From Paenibacillus glycinis (GTDB lineage: Bacteria; Bacillota; Bacilli; Paenibacillales; Paenibacillaceae), in the NCBI RefSeq assembly GCF_009909185.1, contig NZ_JAAAMV010000022.1, forward strand, positions 1-64,000: DNA of 64,000 nucleotides. The letters are read 5' to 3'. Position 1 is the first letter of the stretch. Each line of letters opens with the position of its first letter. Below the pieces are notes generated by a model. It had not been told where the DNA came from and searched no databases. It saw only the letters and a program-made list of their open reading frames with translations. Position numbers and translations under genes: made by a program. Positions 1 through 8,249 of the stretch are shown here, piece after piece.

Positions 1-92
1 GCGGGCTTCGCTCGCAAAACTTAGCCTATGCTTCCGATGCAGTTTTGCTTTCCTCGCCGGATTCCCGGCCGCGGGCTTCGCTCGCAAAACTT
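1..92. repeat. Short direct repeat with inverted repeat upstream of the first gene
   Basis: A 22-base sequence starting GCGGGCTTCGCTCGCAAAAC occurs at 1-22 and again, identical, at 71-92, a period of 70 bases. Between them GCAAAACT (14-21) and AGTTTTGC (41-48) form an 8-bp inverted repeat. No protein-coding signal is visible. It could be the remnant of a longer repeat array that starts outside the window, or the leader of the phospholipase-like gene. Confidence 0.6.
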
Positions 93-106
93 TTAGGAGG
101 TTAAAC

Positions 107-1099
107 GTGCCTAACGTATGGACCCATATGATATTCGGGCAGCGCTGCCTGCAGGCGCTCGGCGAAGAAGCGCTGATCGCGCAGCCGGAGCGGAGGCGCA
201 TGTTCAATATGGGCTGCCAAGGACCTGATTTTCTGTTCTATCATCATTTTCTGCCTTGGCAGAAAGACAGAACGATAAACAATTTGGGCAGCGCCATGCA
301 CGAACGGCATTGCGGACCCGCGTTGATGGACATGCTGGAGGCGGTCGACCATACGCCGGACTCGGATCCGTCCAAAGGCGCGGCGCTCGTTTATGCGCTG
401 GGATTTCTGCTTCATCATCTATTGGACCGCGTCATGCATCCCTACGTATTCAGCCGTTCGGGCTTTCGCAAATGGGACCATCAGCGCTTTGAAGTCATGC
501 TGGATACGCTTCTCGTTCGGAAGCTGCTGGGCGTAGAGACTTGGAAAACGGAGGTATGGCGCGAGATCGATATTGGGGGCGACCTGCCGGAGCCGATCGT
601 GGACGCGTTCGAGCAAATTGCGGCGGTGCATTATCCGGAGACGGCGCCGCATATCCGTCGCGAGCAATGGGGAAGCGCGATGCGCGACATGATCCGGGCG
701 CAGCGGTTGTTTCATGATCCTACCGGGATAAAGCGGGCATTGACGTTCAAGCAGATCGAGCCGTTCGTGTATAAACGCCAGCTGCCGAAGCTGGATATCT
801 TGAACGAAGCGCGCCGCCCTTGGCTTGACCCGGCGGACGGCCGGACCAGGCACGACGACGACGTGTGGATGCTGTGGGACAAAGCGATGGAAGAAAGCGC
901 GTCCGTCGTGAAAGCCGTCCTGCACTGGCTTCGCAGCGAAGAAGCGGAGCCGCAGGAGCCGGGCGGTGACGGCGCGCTTTCCAAGCATCGGCTTCGGGAA
1001 GCCGCGGAGCGCTTGATCGGCAACCGTTCCTACGAAACCGGACGGAGCTGCGACAGCGGCGCGTCCATCCGGTTCGAGGATCCGATTTGGGCGATCTGA
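107..1099 (+). CDS. Zinc-dependent phospholipase C-like protein
   Basis: This 330-residue protein fits the zinc-dependent phospholipase C family (Zn_dep_PLPC). The N-terminus has a Trp and His in the order NVWTHMIFGQ, followed by a Gly-rich GCQGPDFLFYHHF segment and a LLHHLLDRVMHPY stretch at about residues 105-117 that supplies the clustered His and Asp expected of metal ligands. No signal peptide is seen, so a cytoplasmic role is likely, as for most Firmicute members. Substrate is unknown. The GTG start is chosen because AGGAGG lies six bases upstream. The stop directly abuts that of the convergent HRDC gene (1099/1100). Confidence 0.8.
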   Translation: MPNVWTHMIFGQRCLQALGEEALIAQPERRRMFNMGCQGPDFLFYHHFLPWQKDRTINNLGSAMHERHCGPALMDMLEAVDHTPDSDPSKGAALVYALGFLLHHLLDRVMHPYVFSRSGFRKWDHQRFEVMLDTLLVRKLLGVETWKTEVWREIDIGGDLPEPIVDAFEQIAAVHYPETAPHIRREQWGSAMRDMIRAQRLFHDPTGIKRALTFKQIEPFVYKRQLPKLDILNEARRPWLDPADGRTRHDDDVWMLWDKAMEESASVVKAVLHWLRSEEAEPQEPGGDGALSKHRLREAAERLIGNRSYETGRSCDSGASIRFEDPIWAI

Positions 1100-2110
1100 T
1101 CAGGAGACCCGATTGCCCCCGGCCCGGCGGTAACGAAGCCGGATCAACCGCAGGCGGTCGTAGAGCAGATCGAGCGAGGCGCCCTTTCCCTTCTCCGCTT
1201 CTTCGCCGTATACCTGATGCAGCACGGGTCGCAAATACCGGTCGCCGATCGCGTGCATCGCGTCCCATACCTGCTGCTGCTCGGCAGCCGGCATCTGCGC
1301 CAGCTCCTTCTCGATCAACGGCTCCAAATCGTAGCCTTCCGTGTCCAGCTTCTCGATTCGCTCCATCAAGTCCCGGCGCGGCAGGTCGATCTGCGCTTGA
1401 AGCTCCTCGATCGACTTCCCTTCTGCGATCGCGCGGAGCAGCTCCCGCTTCTCCTGCTGGCGATCCAGCAAGGCTTTGTATTTCATTTCCTTTTGTTTGA
1501 ACATCCACTTCGTGTACGTCTTCGCGTCGAGCGTGTCGGCTACCCAATCGAGCGGAAATTGCGTTTCCCGTGCAAAGGCCGCCGTAATCGCCAGCACCTC
1601 CTCGCCGTAGGCCGTCTGCTTGGATTCGCCCCAGCCCGGAATCTGCAGCAGCTCCTCCGGCAGCCGGGGCACGAACGCGCTGATCATCCACAGCATCCGG
1701 TTCGTCGCGACCAGGTACGCCGATTTCTTGATGGCGACCGCCTTGGCGCGCCTCCAATCGCGAAGCGCGTTGAACAAATCCGCATCGCCGTTCATCTCTC
1801 CGTAGCACTGGACCATGGAATACAGCGTGCCGCTTCCTTCCGCGCTTTTGCGCTCCTCGAGCATCCCGTCGATCAGCGGCGAGAAGCCGTCTCCCATGTG
1901 GACGGCGATGCCGTGCCGGAACGCCGTCATCATCTCTTCCCAGGATCCTCCCTCGTACCAAACCGCCTGATCGCCGTCCCGGTTCCCCTCGGAATCCGTC
2001 CAGATGACCGACCAAACGCCGTTCTGTTCGCAAATCGACAGCTGCGCTTCGCGCGCCGCGCCGTCCTCCCCGCCCGCTTTCTCGAACGTGTTCAAAAATA
2101 CGACCTGCAT
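1100..2110 (-). CDS. HRDC-domain protein of unknown function
   Basis: This is a soluble 336-residue protein. At about residues 120-185 a helical stretch with ATNRMLWMISAFVPRLPEEL and IPGWGESKQTAYGEEVL resembles an HRDC domain, the nucleic-acid-binding fold of RecQ helicases and RNase D. No helicase or nuclease motif accompanies it. The rest is charged and mostly helical. The ATG at 2110 is preferred over an upstream TTG at 2140 because GGAGGT lies six bases before it. Transcription may come from the promoter at 2264-2292, with an intrinsic terminator in the leader that could act as an attenuator. A role in nucleic-acid metabolism is inference only. Confidence 0.7.
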   Translation of the reverse strand: MQVVFLNTFEKAGGEDGAAREAQLSICEQNGVWSVIWTDSEGNRDGDQAVWYEGGSWEEMMTAFRHGIAVHMGDGFSPLIDGMLEERKSAEGSGTLYSMVQCYGEMNGDADLFNALRDWRRAKAVAIKKSAYLVATNRMLWMISAFVPRLPEELLQIPGWGESKQTAYGEEVLAITAAFARETQFPLDWVADTLDAKTYTKWMFKQKEMKYKALLDRQQEKRELLRAIAEGKSIEELQAQIDLPRRDLMERIEKLDTEGYDLEPLIEKELAQMPAAEQQQVWDAMHAIGDRYLRPVLHQVYGEEAEKGKGASLDLLYDRLRLIRLRYRRAGGNRVS

Positions 2111-2188
2111 GCAGGCACCTCCATCGCATGTAATGATCAAACCCGAGCGCCGCGCGTACGCCGACTAGCGGCAACGGCGCGCGAACGC

Positions 2189-2258
2189 AAAAAAAGCACC
2201 CGCTTGACGCCAACGAATGGCGAAAAGAGGTGCTTCCTCACGTGCAACGATTTGATTG
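2189..2258 (-). ncRNA. Candidate short leader RNA or attenuator ending in an intrinsic terminator
   Basis: On the minus strand a hairpin with outer arms AAGCACC and GGTGCTT and an inner CGCCA/TGGCG stem is followed by a run of seven T, the form of an intrinsic terminator. No minus-strand gene lies upstream that it could terminate. A promoter-like pair starts 28 bases upstream (2264-2292). The expected product is an RNA of about 70 bases, either a leader that controls the HRDC gene by premature termination or an independent small RNA. Confidence 0.45.
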
Positions 2259-2263
2259 CTCAC

Positions 2264-2292
2264 ATCATAGCACAGCGCTTTCATGATGGCAA
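2264..2292 (-). promoter_or_regulatory. Sigma-A-like promoter facing the HRDC gene
   Basis: TTGCCA (2292-2287), a 17-base spacer and TATGAT (2269-2264) on the minus strand match the housekeeping consensus well. The expected start is near 2257, giving a leader of about 145 bases before the HRDC ATG. Confidence 0.55.
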
Positions 2293-2326
2293 TAGCCAAA
2301 CGGACGGGTTCCTTCCGTCGCGCTTG

Positions 2327-2356
2327 TTGCCCGGTCCTCGAACCGGATGCTATGAT
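2327..2356 (+). promoter_or_regulatory. Sigma-A-like promoter of the DUF3055-like gene
   Basis: TTGCCC (2327-2332), an 18-base spacer and TATGAT (2351-2356) lie 26 bases before the ATG at 2383, a sensible position for a housekeeping promoter. Confidence 0.5.
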
Positions 2357-2382
2357 AGACGAAATAAAGGAGGAACGCCCGC

Positions 2383-2679
2383 ATGCAGCTGCCTGATTAC
2401 GATTTTATGTCGGATACGACCGAACAAACGACGACGCGCTTCGTCACGTTCATCACCCCGAATTTGAAGCGCTTCGACTTGGCCATCATGACGACGAACC
2501 GCTTCTACGGCAAGAAGCTCATTACCGATCTGCAAAGCGGCCGCACCGCGATCATGGGCCAGGACGATCTGGACCAGGAAGGGTACTTGGAATTCACGTA
2601 CAAGCTGAACGAAGAGGAAGCGGCGGATCTTCGCCAGTTTCTTGAATTCGTGGTCGGAACGGTGAATTTTACCGACTGA
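2383..2679 (+). CDS. Small conserved protein, DUF3055-like
   Basis: A 98-residue soluble protein with the pattern TTTRFVTFITPNLKRFDLAI, then FYGKKLITDLQSGRTAI and an acidic LNEEEAADLRQFL tail. From memory this is the layout of the DUF3055 family of Bacilli, whose function is unknown. The length is normal for that family. AAGGAGG precedes the ATG by about ten bases. It is followed in the same direction by another small ORF but separated from it by about 160 bases. The family assignment needs an HMM search. Confidence 0.65.
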   Translation: MQLPDYDFMSDTTEQTTTRFVTFITPNLKRFDLAIMTTNRFYGKKLITDLQSGRTAIMGQDDLDQEGYLEFTYKLNEEEAADLRQFLEFVVGTVNFTD

Positions 2680-2837
2680 TCGGGGTACACTGAAACGGGG
2701 ACAACTACGATAAAACGCTGCCCTGGCGGGCGGCGGAGCGCGCTCCGCCGCCCGCACAAACAGAAGTAAGGCAGGGACGGCGGCCGATCGCTTGCTTGTA
2801 TCGTAGGATCCCAAATCCGTTTCAGGAGGCAGCCGAC

Positions 2838-3098
2838 TTGTTCAAAAAAGAAGATCGTCAATCGTATACGGATTTCAAATCAGTCGAATCCCAGCGCAAC
2901 GACCTTGTCGCGGAAGAATTTCCCGAAGGCCCGTACGGTTCCGAAATCCAGTCTGCTTCGCTTGGAAAAAGCACGCCTTGGCGGATGGACATGCGCTCGC
3001 CGAACCGGTTCGATTACGAGAACCGCGAGCTGCACGAGGGGATCGGACGCGACTATCCCGGAGAAGACAGCTACCCGGATGCCATAGATGAGCCTTAA
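2838..3098 (+). CDS. Small hypothetical protein, acidic
   Basis: I do not recognise this 86-residue protein. It is hydrophilic and rich in Glu, Asp, Arg and Pro, with RMDMRSPNRFDYENRELHEG in the middle, and shows no signal peptide or membrane segment. The TTG at 2838 is chosen because AGGAGG (2824-2829) sits eight bases upstream. An in-frame ATG at 2796 has no such site. A strong intrinsic terminator follows at 3117, which supports a real transcription unit. Confidence 0.6.
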   Translation: MFKKEDRQSYTDFKSVESQRNDLVAEEFPEGPYGSEIQSASLGKSTPWRMDMRSPNRFDYENRELHEGIGRDYPGEDSYPDAIDEP

Positions 3099-3116
3099 TT
3101 GACCGCATGAAGTAAC

Positions 3117-3172
3117 AGCCCGCTCGGAAAGGATGCCCGCTAACGGACATCCTTTGCCGAACGGGCTTTTTT
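3117..3172 (+). terminator. Intrinsic terminator after the small acidic ORF
   Basis: AGCCCG plus TCGG/AAAGGATG pairs with CATCCTTTGCCGAACGGGCT, followed by six T. The arms are long, so the hairpin may also help stop the convergent glycosidase transcript. Confidence 0.85.
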
Positions 3173-3193
3173 GTCGGCCGACGACGCGCGGCA

Positions 3194-4588
3194 TCAGTAG
3201 CGGAGCTGCTTGCCGAACAGCAGGGCGTTGCTGAGCGCCCGGCCCGGCTGCGTCACGGTACGTCCCTGGAACAACATGCCCGACGAAGCGCCTCCGTCGA
3301 GATTCATCGCCTGGCCGGCGCCGAGCTGAAGCATGATCTCCGCCCACTGCTTCATCGTCGCGCCGGGCACCGTCGCGATCAGAATCGACCCGTCCCTGCG
3401 AATGGCGATGCCGCTGCGCGCCCCGCCGCCGGTCAAGATCTTGGGATCGCGAAATCCCTCGGCCGCGGCATCGAGCGCGACTTTCCCGTCCGCGACGAGG
3501 CGCGGACCCGCGCCGACCGCGGTATGCACGCCGCTCCAATCGACGGAGGCGCCGATCAGATTCGTCGTGCGAAGCGTGTACGAGACGCTCGCGCCGACGC
3601 TGAAACGCTCGGCTTGCCCGGCCTCGCCGCCTTGATAGACGATCACGAATCCATCCGCCGGAATCGCGGCGTCTGCGCCGTGACGGATCGCGGTTACGAC
3701 GCCGCGCTGCACGACGACGGCATTCTCGGCCGCGAAGCCGAGCGTCTTGCCGCGCTGCGGCGTGAAGAGGGTCGCGGCCGATTGGCCCGTCGGGAGCCGG
3801 TTCATGAAGTACGCGTACCATGAACGCGTTCTTCCGTCCGCCGCCGAGACCGTGCCGTTAATGCTCAGCCGCAGCGTATCCATGACGGCGCCGCCGTCCC
3901 ATTTGAACCCGATCGTCGTGCCCGTGTTGCCGATATGCGCCGGTTGGCCGCCGCTGATGAGCATGCCGTACGGGTCCGGGATGCCGCTGTAGGAATCGAA
4001 GAAGGCGCCGTTGATCGCAATATCGGCCTGATAAGCCGATGCGATGCCCGCCAGCGACTGCGTCGTGCCGATTCTGCGGTTGGCGTAGCCCGCCGTGACC
4101 GGCATGCCCTTGGGAATCGTCACGGTTCGCACGGCGAAGCTTCTGCCGGCAATCTTGACCGTGCGGGCCTCGAGCTTCGGCTCGAACGCCAATTTGACCG
4201 GCATGGCCGGCTTGGCGACCGTAACCGGCAGCTTCAGCGCGCCCGCGTAGCCGGCGGATGCCGGGGAGACGCTGATCGTAAGCGTCGTCCGGCCCGGCGC
4301 GACCGGCGTCAGAACGCCGGCGGCATTAACCTTCGCGACCGCCGGGTTTCCCGTCGCGTAAAGCACTTGCACCGGCGCGGACAGCTTCAGCTTCCGCCCG
4401 GCCGGGAGCTGGACGCCCATTGACAGATCGATGGCGGCGGCGGGATAGGTCAGTTGGACGGTTTGTTGCTGCCCGGCCGAAGCGCCGCTTCCGGTCACGG
4501 CCTCAGCCGGCCGCGCCGATGGCGACACCGCCAGCATCGCCGCGAGCAGAGCTGCGGCCGCTATAGTCTTGCTATTCGTTCTCTTCAT
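3194..4588 (-). CDS. Secreted phosphodiester glycosidase family protein (NAGPA-like)
   Basis: This 464-residue exported protein has a signal peptide (residues 1-30, cleavage near AEA). A region at about 45-125 resembles a bacterial Ig-like (Big_2) domain, with VAKVNAAGVLTPVAPGRTTL. A phosphodiester glycosidase domain follows at about 150-464. Typical family motifs are visible: NGAFFD at 193-198, a GGGARSGIAI block and NLDGGASSGM at 429-438. The family includes the enzyme that removes GlcNAc from GlcNAc-1-phosphodiesters, and bacterial members are thought to act on cell-surface glycans. It lies 123 bases downstream of the GH38 gene in the same direction, so shared glycan turnover is plausible. 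AAGGGAG precedes the ATG. Confidence 0.85.
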   Translation of the reverse strand: MKRTNSKTIAAAALLAAMLAVSPSARPAEAVTGSGASAGQQQTVQLTYPAAAIDLSMGVQLPAGRKLKLSAPVQVLYATGNPAVAKVNAAGVLTPVAPGRTTLTISVSPASAGYAGALKLPVTVAKPAMPVKLAFEPKLEARTVKIAGRSFAVRTVTIPKGMPVTAGYANRRIGTTQSLAGIASAYQADIAINGAFFDSYSGIPDPYGMLISGGQPAHIGNTGTTIGFKWDGGAVMDTLRLSINGTVSAADGRTRSWYAYFMNRLPTGQSAATLFTPQRGKTLGFAAENAVVVQRGVVTAIRHGADAAIPADGFVIVYQGGEAGQAERFSVGASVSYTLRTTNLIGASVDWSGVHTAVGAGPRLVADGKVALDAAAEGFRDPKILTGGGARSGIAIRRDGSILIATVPGATMKQWAEIMLQLGAGQAMNLDGGASSGMLFQGRTVTQPGRALSNALLFGKQLRY

Positions 4589-4711
4589 GCTGCGCGTAAC
4601 TCCCTTGTTCGTGAATTTCGGCGAGTCCGGCGAACGCGGACGGCCGGATCATGGTGCTCCTTTCCTATTTGTCGGCCAATCGGGGGAAAATTTGAACGCA
4701 AGCGCGATTGT

Positions 4712-7183
4712 TTACAGGCCTTCCATCAACGTCGTTTCCTCCATCGTCCGGCCGCTTGGCGAGACGCGGTACGTCTTCACCTCGAAGGGCCTCAGCGACA
4801 CGCGGCTTGCCATGCCGAGCGCCGGCAGGCATACTTCCGTCTCGCGCGCGATGCCCGTCGGCTCGTAGAGACGAAGCAGGTAATCGTCGCCTTGTTCCAT
4901 CGCTTTGAAGGCGCCGAGCTGGACGGCATCGTCCTTCAGCTCGATCAACGGCAGCGCTCTGGCGCCGCGTCCCGACGGGAAGAACGACAGCGCGTACGGC
5001 GCCTCGCCGAGCTGGGTCGCTTCGCGGTCGACGCGCGCGAGCCGTTCCCGCGCCGTTCCGGCATTCAGCCAGAATCTGAATTCCCGCTCGCCTTGATCGA
5101 TGCGCGGCGAGAAGCGGTCCTGCACGATCAGCGGGCGGTCCATGATCGGATGCGTCGTATACCCCGGACTGCGGAGCAGCGTCGGACGGATGACGCCTTC
5201 GCGAAAATCGGAGCCGTACGTGCCGTCGTTGATCAGCGTCACCGCCCCTCCGTCCGCGCGGGAGCAGGCGGCCGTCCATTTCTGCGCGACCGTTTCCTGG
5301 CCGTCCGCGTTCAGCTCCTGCACGCCGTAGACGGTCTGGCCGCAATAGCCCGGTTCCGCGAGCGTCGTCGGAATCGCCAGCTTCAGCAGCTTGTCTTTCT
5401 CGTTCCAGAAGACGCGCGCATGCACCTCGAGCTGGCTGCCCTGCTTCGGCAGCTTGTAGGTCAGCACCAGCTTCGATTGATTGTAGGCGAGCACGGCTTC
5501 GACGACCGTGCGCACCTCTCCGTCTTCGACGACGCGCACGGACGGGAGCAGCGCATGGCGCAAACCGGAGAAGTCCGAGCCCGCTCCGCGGTCCATCAGC
5601 TGGAACGAACCGATATCCGGCTCGAAGCGGTTCGCGTCCATTCGCCAGGGATCCTCGTTGTCCGCGACGACGACCGGCCGAAACGCGCCCGCCTGCAAAT
5701 ACGGAACGCCGTTCACGGCATACGCGTCCAATAACCCGGTGTGCGCGTTGATAACGGCTTCCAGCGTTCCGTTGGCGAAGACGATGCGCCCGTTCTCGAT
5801 CAAAGACTTCGGCGCCGGACGTACCGGCAGCATCTCGATCCGGCAGTCGAAGCGGTTCATGGAAGACGGCGCCAGCTCCGCCCGGAACACGACGCGTTTG
5901 CGCCAGTCGAGGTTGATGTTGCTGTGCTCCTTCTCCGACTGGGAGGGAATGCGCATGCCGTCCCGGTATACGACCGGATTCGAGAATTCCGGCTTCCAGT
6001 TCTGATCGGCCAGCATGAATTCGCAGGCGAATTCCCCCGTAACCGGAAACGGATGCGGATTATAGACGAGAATCGGATATTCGCCCTCGGCGGCTTGGCG
6101 TTCGCCCGCTGCCAGCGCGAAGAACGCGCGCGCCTTTAGCCTGGAAACGGTTTCAAGACCATGGCCGAGCAGCCGCAGCGAGGCGTCTTCCGCCGGCTGG
6201 ACGGAGGAGCCCGGCAGAATGTCGTGGAATTGTGCCGTCATCAGATCGTAAGCAGCCTCGCGAAGCTCGGCTTTCGGATAGGTCAGCTTGCCGGCGATGG
6301 CGGCGGACGAGAGCATTTTCTCCGTCGCGTACAGCTCGTTCTCGAGAAGACGATGCTTCTGCTTGATCCGGATCATGGAGGTGTAGCAGCCGACGAACCG
6401 CGGATTCAGGTCGCCCTCGTGCCCCGGCAGTTCGGCACCCCGCTCCAGCTCCGCGAAGTACGCCTCCGGTGTCGAGTGCGCGATTTCCACGGCGTCGCGC
6501 TCTTGGATCAGCTCTCCGATATCGTCCAGATCCCGCCTCGAAGGACCGCCGCCGTGATTGCCTACGCCCCAGAGAAAAACGCCCAGCTCTTTGCCGGCAT
6601 TCGCGTCCAGCCACTTCTCGATCGCCTGGCGCGCTTGCCCCATCTGCGTGTTGTAGAAATGCGTCTGATGCGCCAGCACTTCCGAGCCGTCGAAGCCGAT
6701 CCAGCGAAAGTCGCGGTCAGGTCCGGCGGTGCGGTCGTCCGGTCGCATGAACAGATAGGAATCGTAGCCCGCCTTAGCCATCAGCTGCACCAAGCCGCGC
6801 GAATGGCCGAACGAATCGAAGTTGATCGCCGTCGTCGGCCTCGCCCCGAACTTCTCGCCGAAATACGCGCGGCCGTGGAGCATTTGCCGGACGATGGATT
6901 CTCCCGAGGGCATGTTGCAGTCCGGCTGCAGGTACCAGCCGCCCATGATATGCCAGCGGCCCTGCGCGACGAGCGCCTGAATGGCCCTGAACAGCTCCGG
7001 CTCGTATTCCTCGATCCACCGGTACAGGATCACTTCGTTATGGTTGAACACATAGCCGTCATACTCCCTGCAAAACTCCGCCGCCGCGCGAAACGTCGAT
7101 ACCGCCGCAGCCGCTCCTTCCTCCCATTCCCACTGCCACACGGGATCCAAATGCGCGTTGCTGAGCAAATGAAGCTTTGCCAT
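4712..7183 (-). CDS. Glycoside hydrolase family 38 alpha-mannosidase
   Basis: An 823-residue cytoplasmic enzyme of family GH38 that should hydrolyse alpha-mannosides. The zinc-site motif AHLDPVW is at 10-16 and the nucleophile region AINFDSFGHSRG places the catalytic Asp near residue 123. A GNHGGGPSRRD loop lies near 215, and the C-terminal beta domains carry substrate-binding segments. Length is normal for bacterial GH38 proteins. There is no signal peptide, so it probably acts on imported oligosaccharides. The ATG at 7183 has GGGAGG nine bases upstream. An in-frame GTG at 7204 lacks a ribosome site. A TTTGTT-GCG-AACAAA palindrome just upstream could be its operator. Confidence 0.9.
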   Translation of the reverse strand: MAKLHLLSNAHLDPVWQWEWEEGAAAAVSTFRAAAEFCREYDGYVFNHNEVILYRWIEEYEPELFRAIQALVAQGRWHIMGGWYLQPDCNMPSGESIVRQMLHGRAYFGEKFGARPTTAINFDSFGHSRGLVQLMAKAGYDSYLFMRPDDRTAGPDRDFRWIGFDGSEVLAHQTHFYNTQMGQARQAIEKWLDANAGKELGVFLWGVGNHGGGPSRRDLDDIGELIQERDAVEIAHSTPEAYFAELERGAELPGHEGDLNPRFVGCYTSMIRIKQKHRLLENELYATEKMLSSAAIAGKLTYPKAELREAAYDLMTAQFHDILPGSSVQPAEDASLRLLGHGLETVSRLKARAFFALAAGERQAAEGEYPILVYNPHPFPVTGEFACEFMLADQNWKPEFSNPVVYRDGMRIPSQSEKEHSNINLDWRKRVVFRAELAPSSMNRFDCRIEMLPVRPAPKSLIENGRIVFANGTLEAVINAHTGLLDAYAVNGVPYLQAGAFRPVVVADNEDPWRMDANRFEPDIGSFQLMDRGAGSDFSGLRHALLPSVRVVEDGEVRTVVEAVLAYNQSKLVLTYKLPKQGSQLEVHARVFWNEKDKLLKLAIPTTLAEPGYCGQTVYGVQELNADGQETVAQKWTAACSRADGGAVTLINDGTYGSDFREGVIRPTLLRSPGYTTHPIMDRPLIVQDRFSPRIDQGEREFRFWLNAGTARERLARVDREATQLGEAPYALSFFPSGRGARALPLIELKDDAVQLGAFKAMEQGDDYLLRLYEPTGIARETEVCLPALGMASRVSLRPFEVKTYRVSPSGRTMEETTLMEGL

Positions 7184-7210
7184 CGGAACAGCCCTCCCGA
7201 ACACGATATG

Positions 7211-7225
7211 TTTGTTGCGAACAAA
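7211..7225. promoter_or_regulatory. Palindromic operator-like site upstream of the GH38 gene
   Basis: TTTGTT-GCG-AACAAA is a perfect inverted repeat with a 3-base centre, 28 bases before the GH38 start. Its position suggests a repressor site in the promoter or leader. The binding protein is not identifiable from this window. Confidence 0.4.
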
Positions 7226-7396
7226 TATTGTTCCTTTTAAACATACAATACCGTATCCATTATCCGCTGTCGATAGGGAAGTTCGCGTGTTTAACGCAGG
7301 AGCGTTCCGTCAACCGACCCATGTAAAATTATGGAACTTCCTTCTTGCAGCCCCGTATGAACCAATCAACGAAACGAAAAGGAGGAAGGCGGCATC

Positions 7397-7573
7397 ATGG
7401 ACGCTTCGACGGGTTTTTCGATCGTTTCTTCATTGGGCATCATCTTGTTTATCGTGTACGGGTTGTTTATTCTGCTCGGTTTATACGCGCTCTACCTGCT
7501 CATCAAGTTCTTGCTGCGCGGGATCGAAGCGCTGGATATCTATCTGAACGAGAAACGGAACCGGCGTCTCTAG
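7397..7573 (+). CDS. Small single-span membrane protein
   Basis: This is a 58-residue protein whose residues 8-42 form one long hydrophobic segment (SSLGIILFIVYGLFILLGLY and following), ending in a basic LNEKRNRRL tail that should face the cytoplasm. GGAGG (7381-7385) precedes the ATG. I do not recognise the family. It lies just upstream of another tiny membrane ORF that carries a frameshift, and the two may be co-transcribed. Confidence 0.65.
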   Translation: MDASTGFSIVSSLGIILFIVYGLFILLGLYALYLLIKFLLRGIEALDIYLNEKRNRRL

Positions 7574-7680
7574 CCGTCCGCAAGGAGATCGCTAATGGTG
7601 AACGGCGCGCCGTTTAACAGGTTGTCCTGCCTCGGCGGCCGCAAGACCGTTAACGGTCGTGCCGCATAAGGAACGGAGGG

Positions 7681-7891
7681 ATGTCGATGCGCAAATTCCA
7701 GCTTATTTTCGCCGCGGGAATCGTGCTTCTGATCGGGCAAATCATCGTTCCTGCTACCGCTGCGTCCCCGCACCGGTCCCGTCGGCGAGCCGCACGGACT
7801 GGATTGGGAAGGGCTTGTTCAAGGCCTGTGCACCGTATTCATGGTCATCGGCGTGGGGTTTTTCGGATGGATGAACGAGCGGGATAAATAA
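7681..7891 (+). pseudogene. Frameshifted small two-span membrane protein
   Basis: The first frame from ATG 7681 gives a hydrophobic segment (MSMRKFQLIFAAGIVLLIGQ and following) but then turns into an Arg-rich run. Shifting forward by one base somewhere around 7742-7790 restores a sensible C-terminus, GLDWEGLVQGLCTVFMVIGV and then FFGWMNERDK, with a TAA at 7889-7891. The joined product would be a roughly 70-residue protein with two membrane spans. A single inserted base, a sequencing error or a decayed gene would each explain it. Confidence 0.6.
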
Positions 7892-7953
7892 CAGGAGCCA
7901 AACCAGATGACGAAAAACATACACGACTTCAGGAGGCCGCCCGGCACTGCCTC

Positions 7954-8193
7954 CTATTCGCGCGCATAGGGGACGGGAAATTGTCGCCGCTTCAATGTCT
8001 GATTCAAGCAATCGCGCGCTAGCTTAACGACCGCGTAAACTGGCGCTACTACCTTCACGGACAAAAGCCTGTCAGCTCTACCGCTAACAGGCCACGGTGA
8101 TTTGCCGTTCGAAATGTCTGCCGCATAGGCGGTTACCGGTACAGCGATCGCGATCGCCAGCGCCGCGCCTGCGAGTTTCCAATTTCTCTTCAT
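7954..8193 (-). CDS. Short exported protein, possibly truncated
   Basis: A 79-residue ORF beginning with a clear signal peptide (MKRNWKLAGAALAIAIAVPV, cleavage near TAYAA). The mature part is only about 55 residues, basic and without a recognisable domain, so the gene may be a truncated remnant. AAGGAAGGG lies about nine bases before the ATG. Upstream at 8267-8284 is a TTTCAGA direct repeat like the one before the response-regulator gene, which suggests that this was, or is, a target of the adjacent two-component system. It is convergent with the small ORFs at 7.4-7.9 kb. Confidence 0.45.
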   Translation of the reverse strand: MKRNWKLAGAALAIAIAVPVTAYAADISNGKSPWPVSGRADRLLSVKVVAPVYAVVKLARDCLNQTLKRRQFPVPYARE

Positions 8194-8249
8194 CGATGAA
8201 TCCCTTCCTTATTTCAGATTGCCTTCCCTACTTTCGAAGGCTGCATGGT

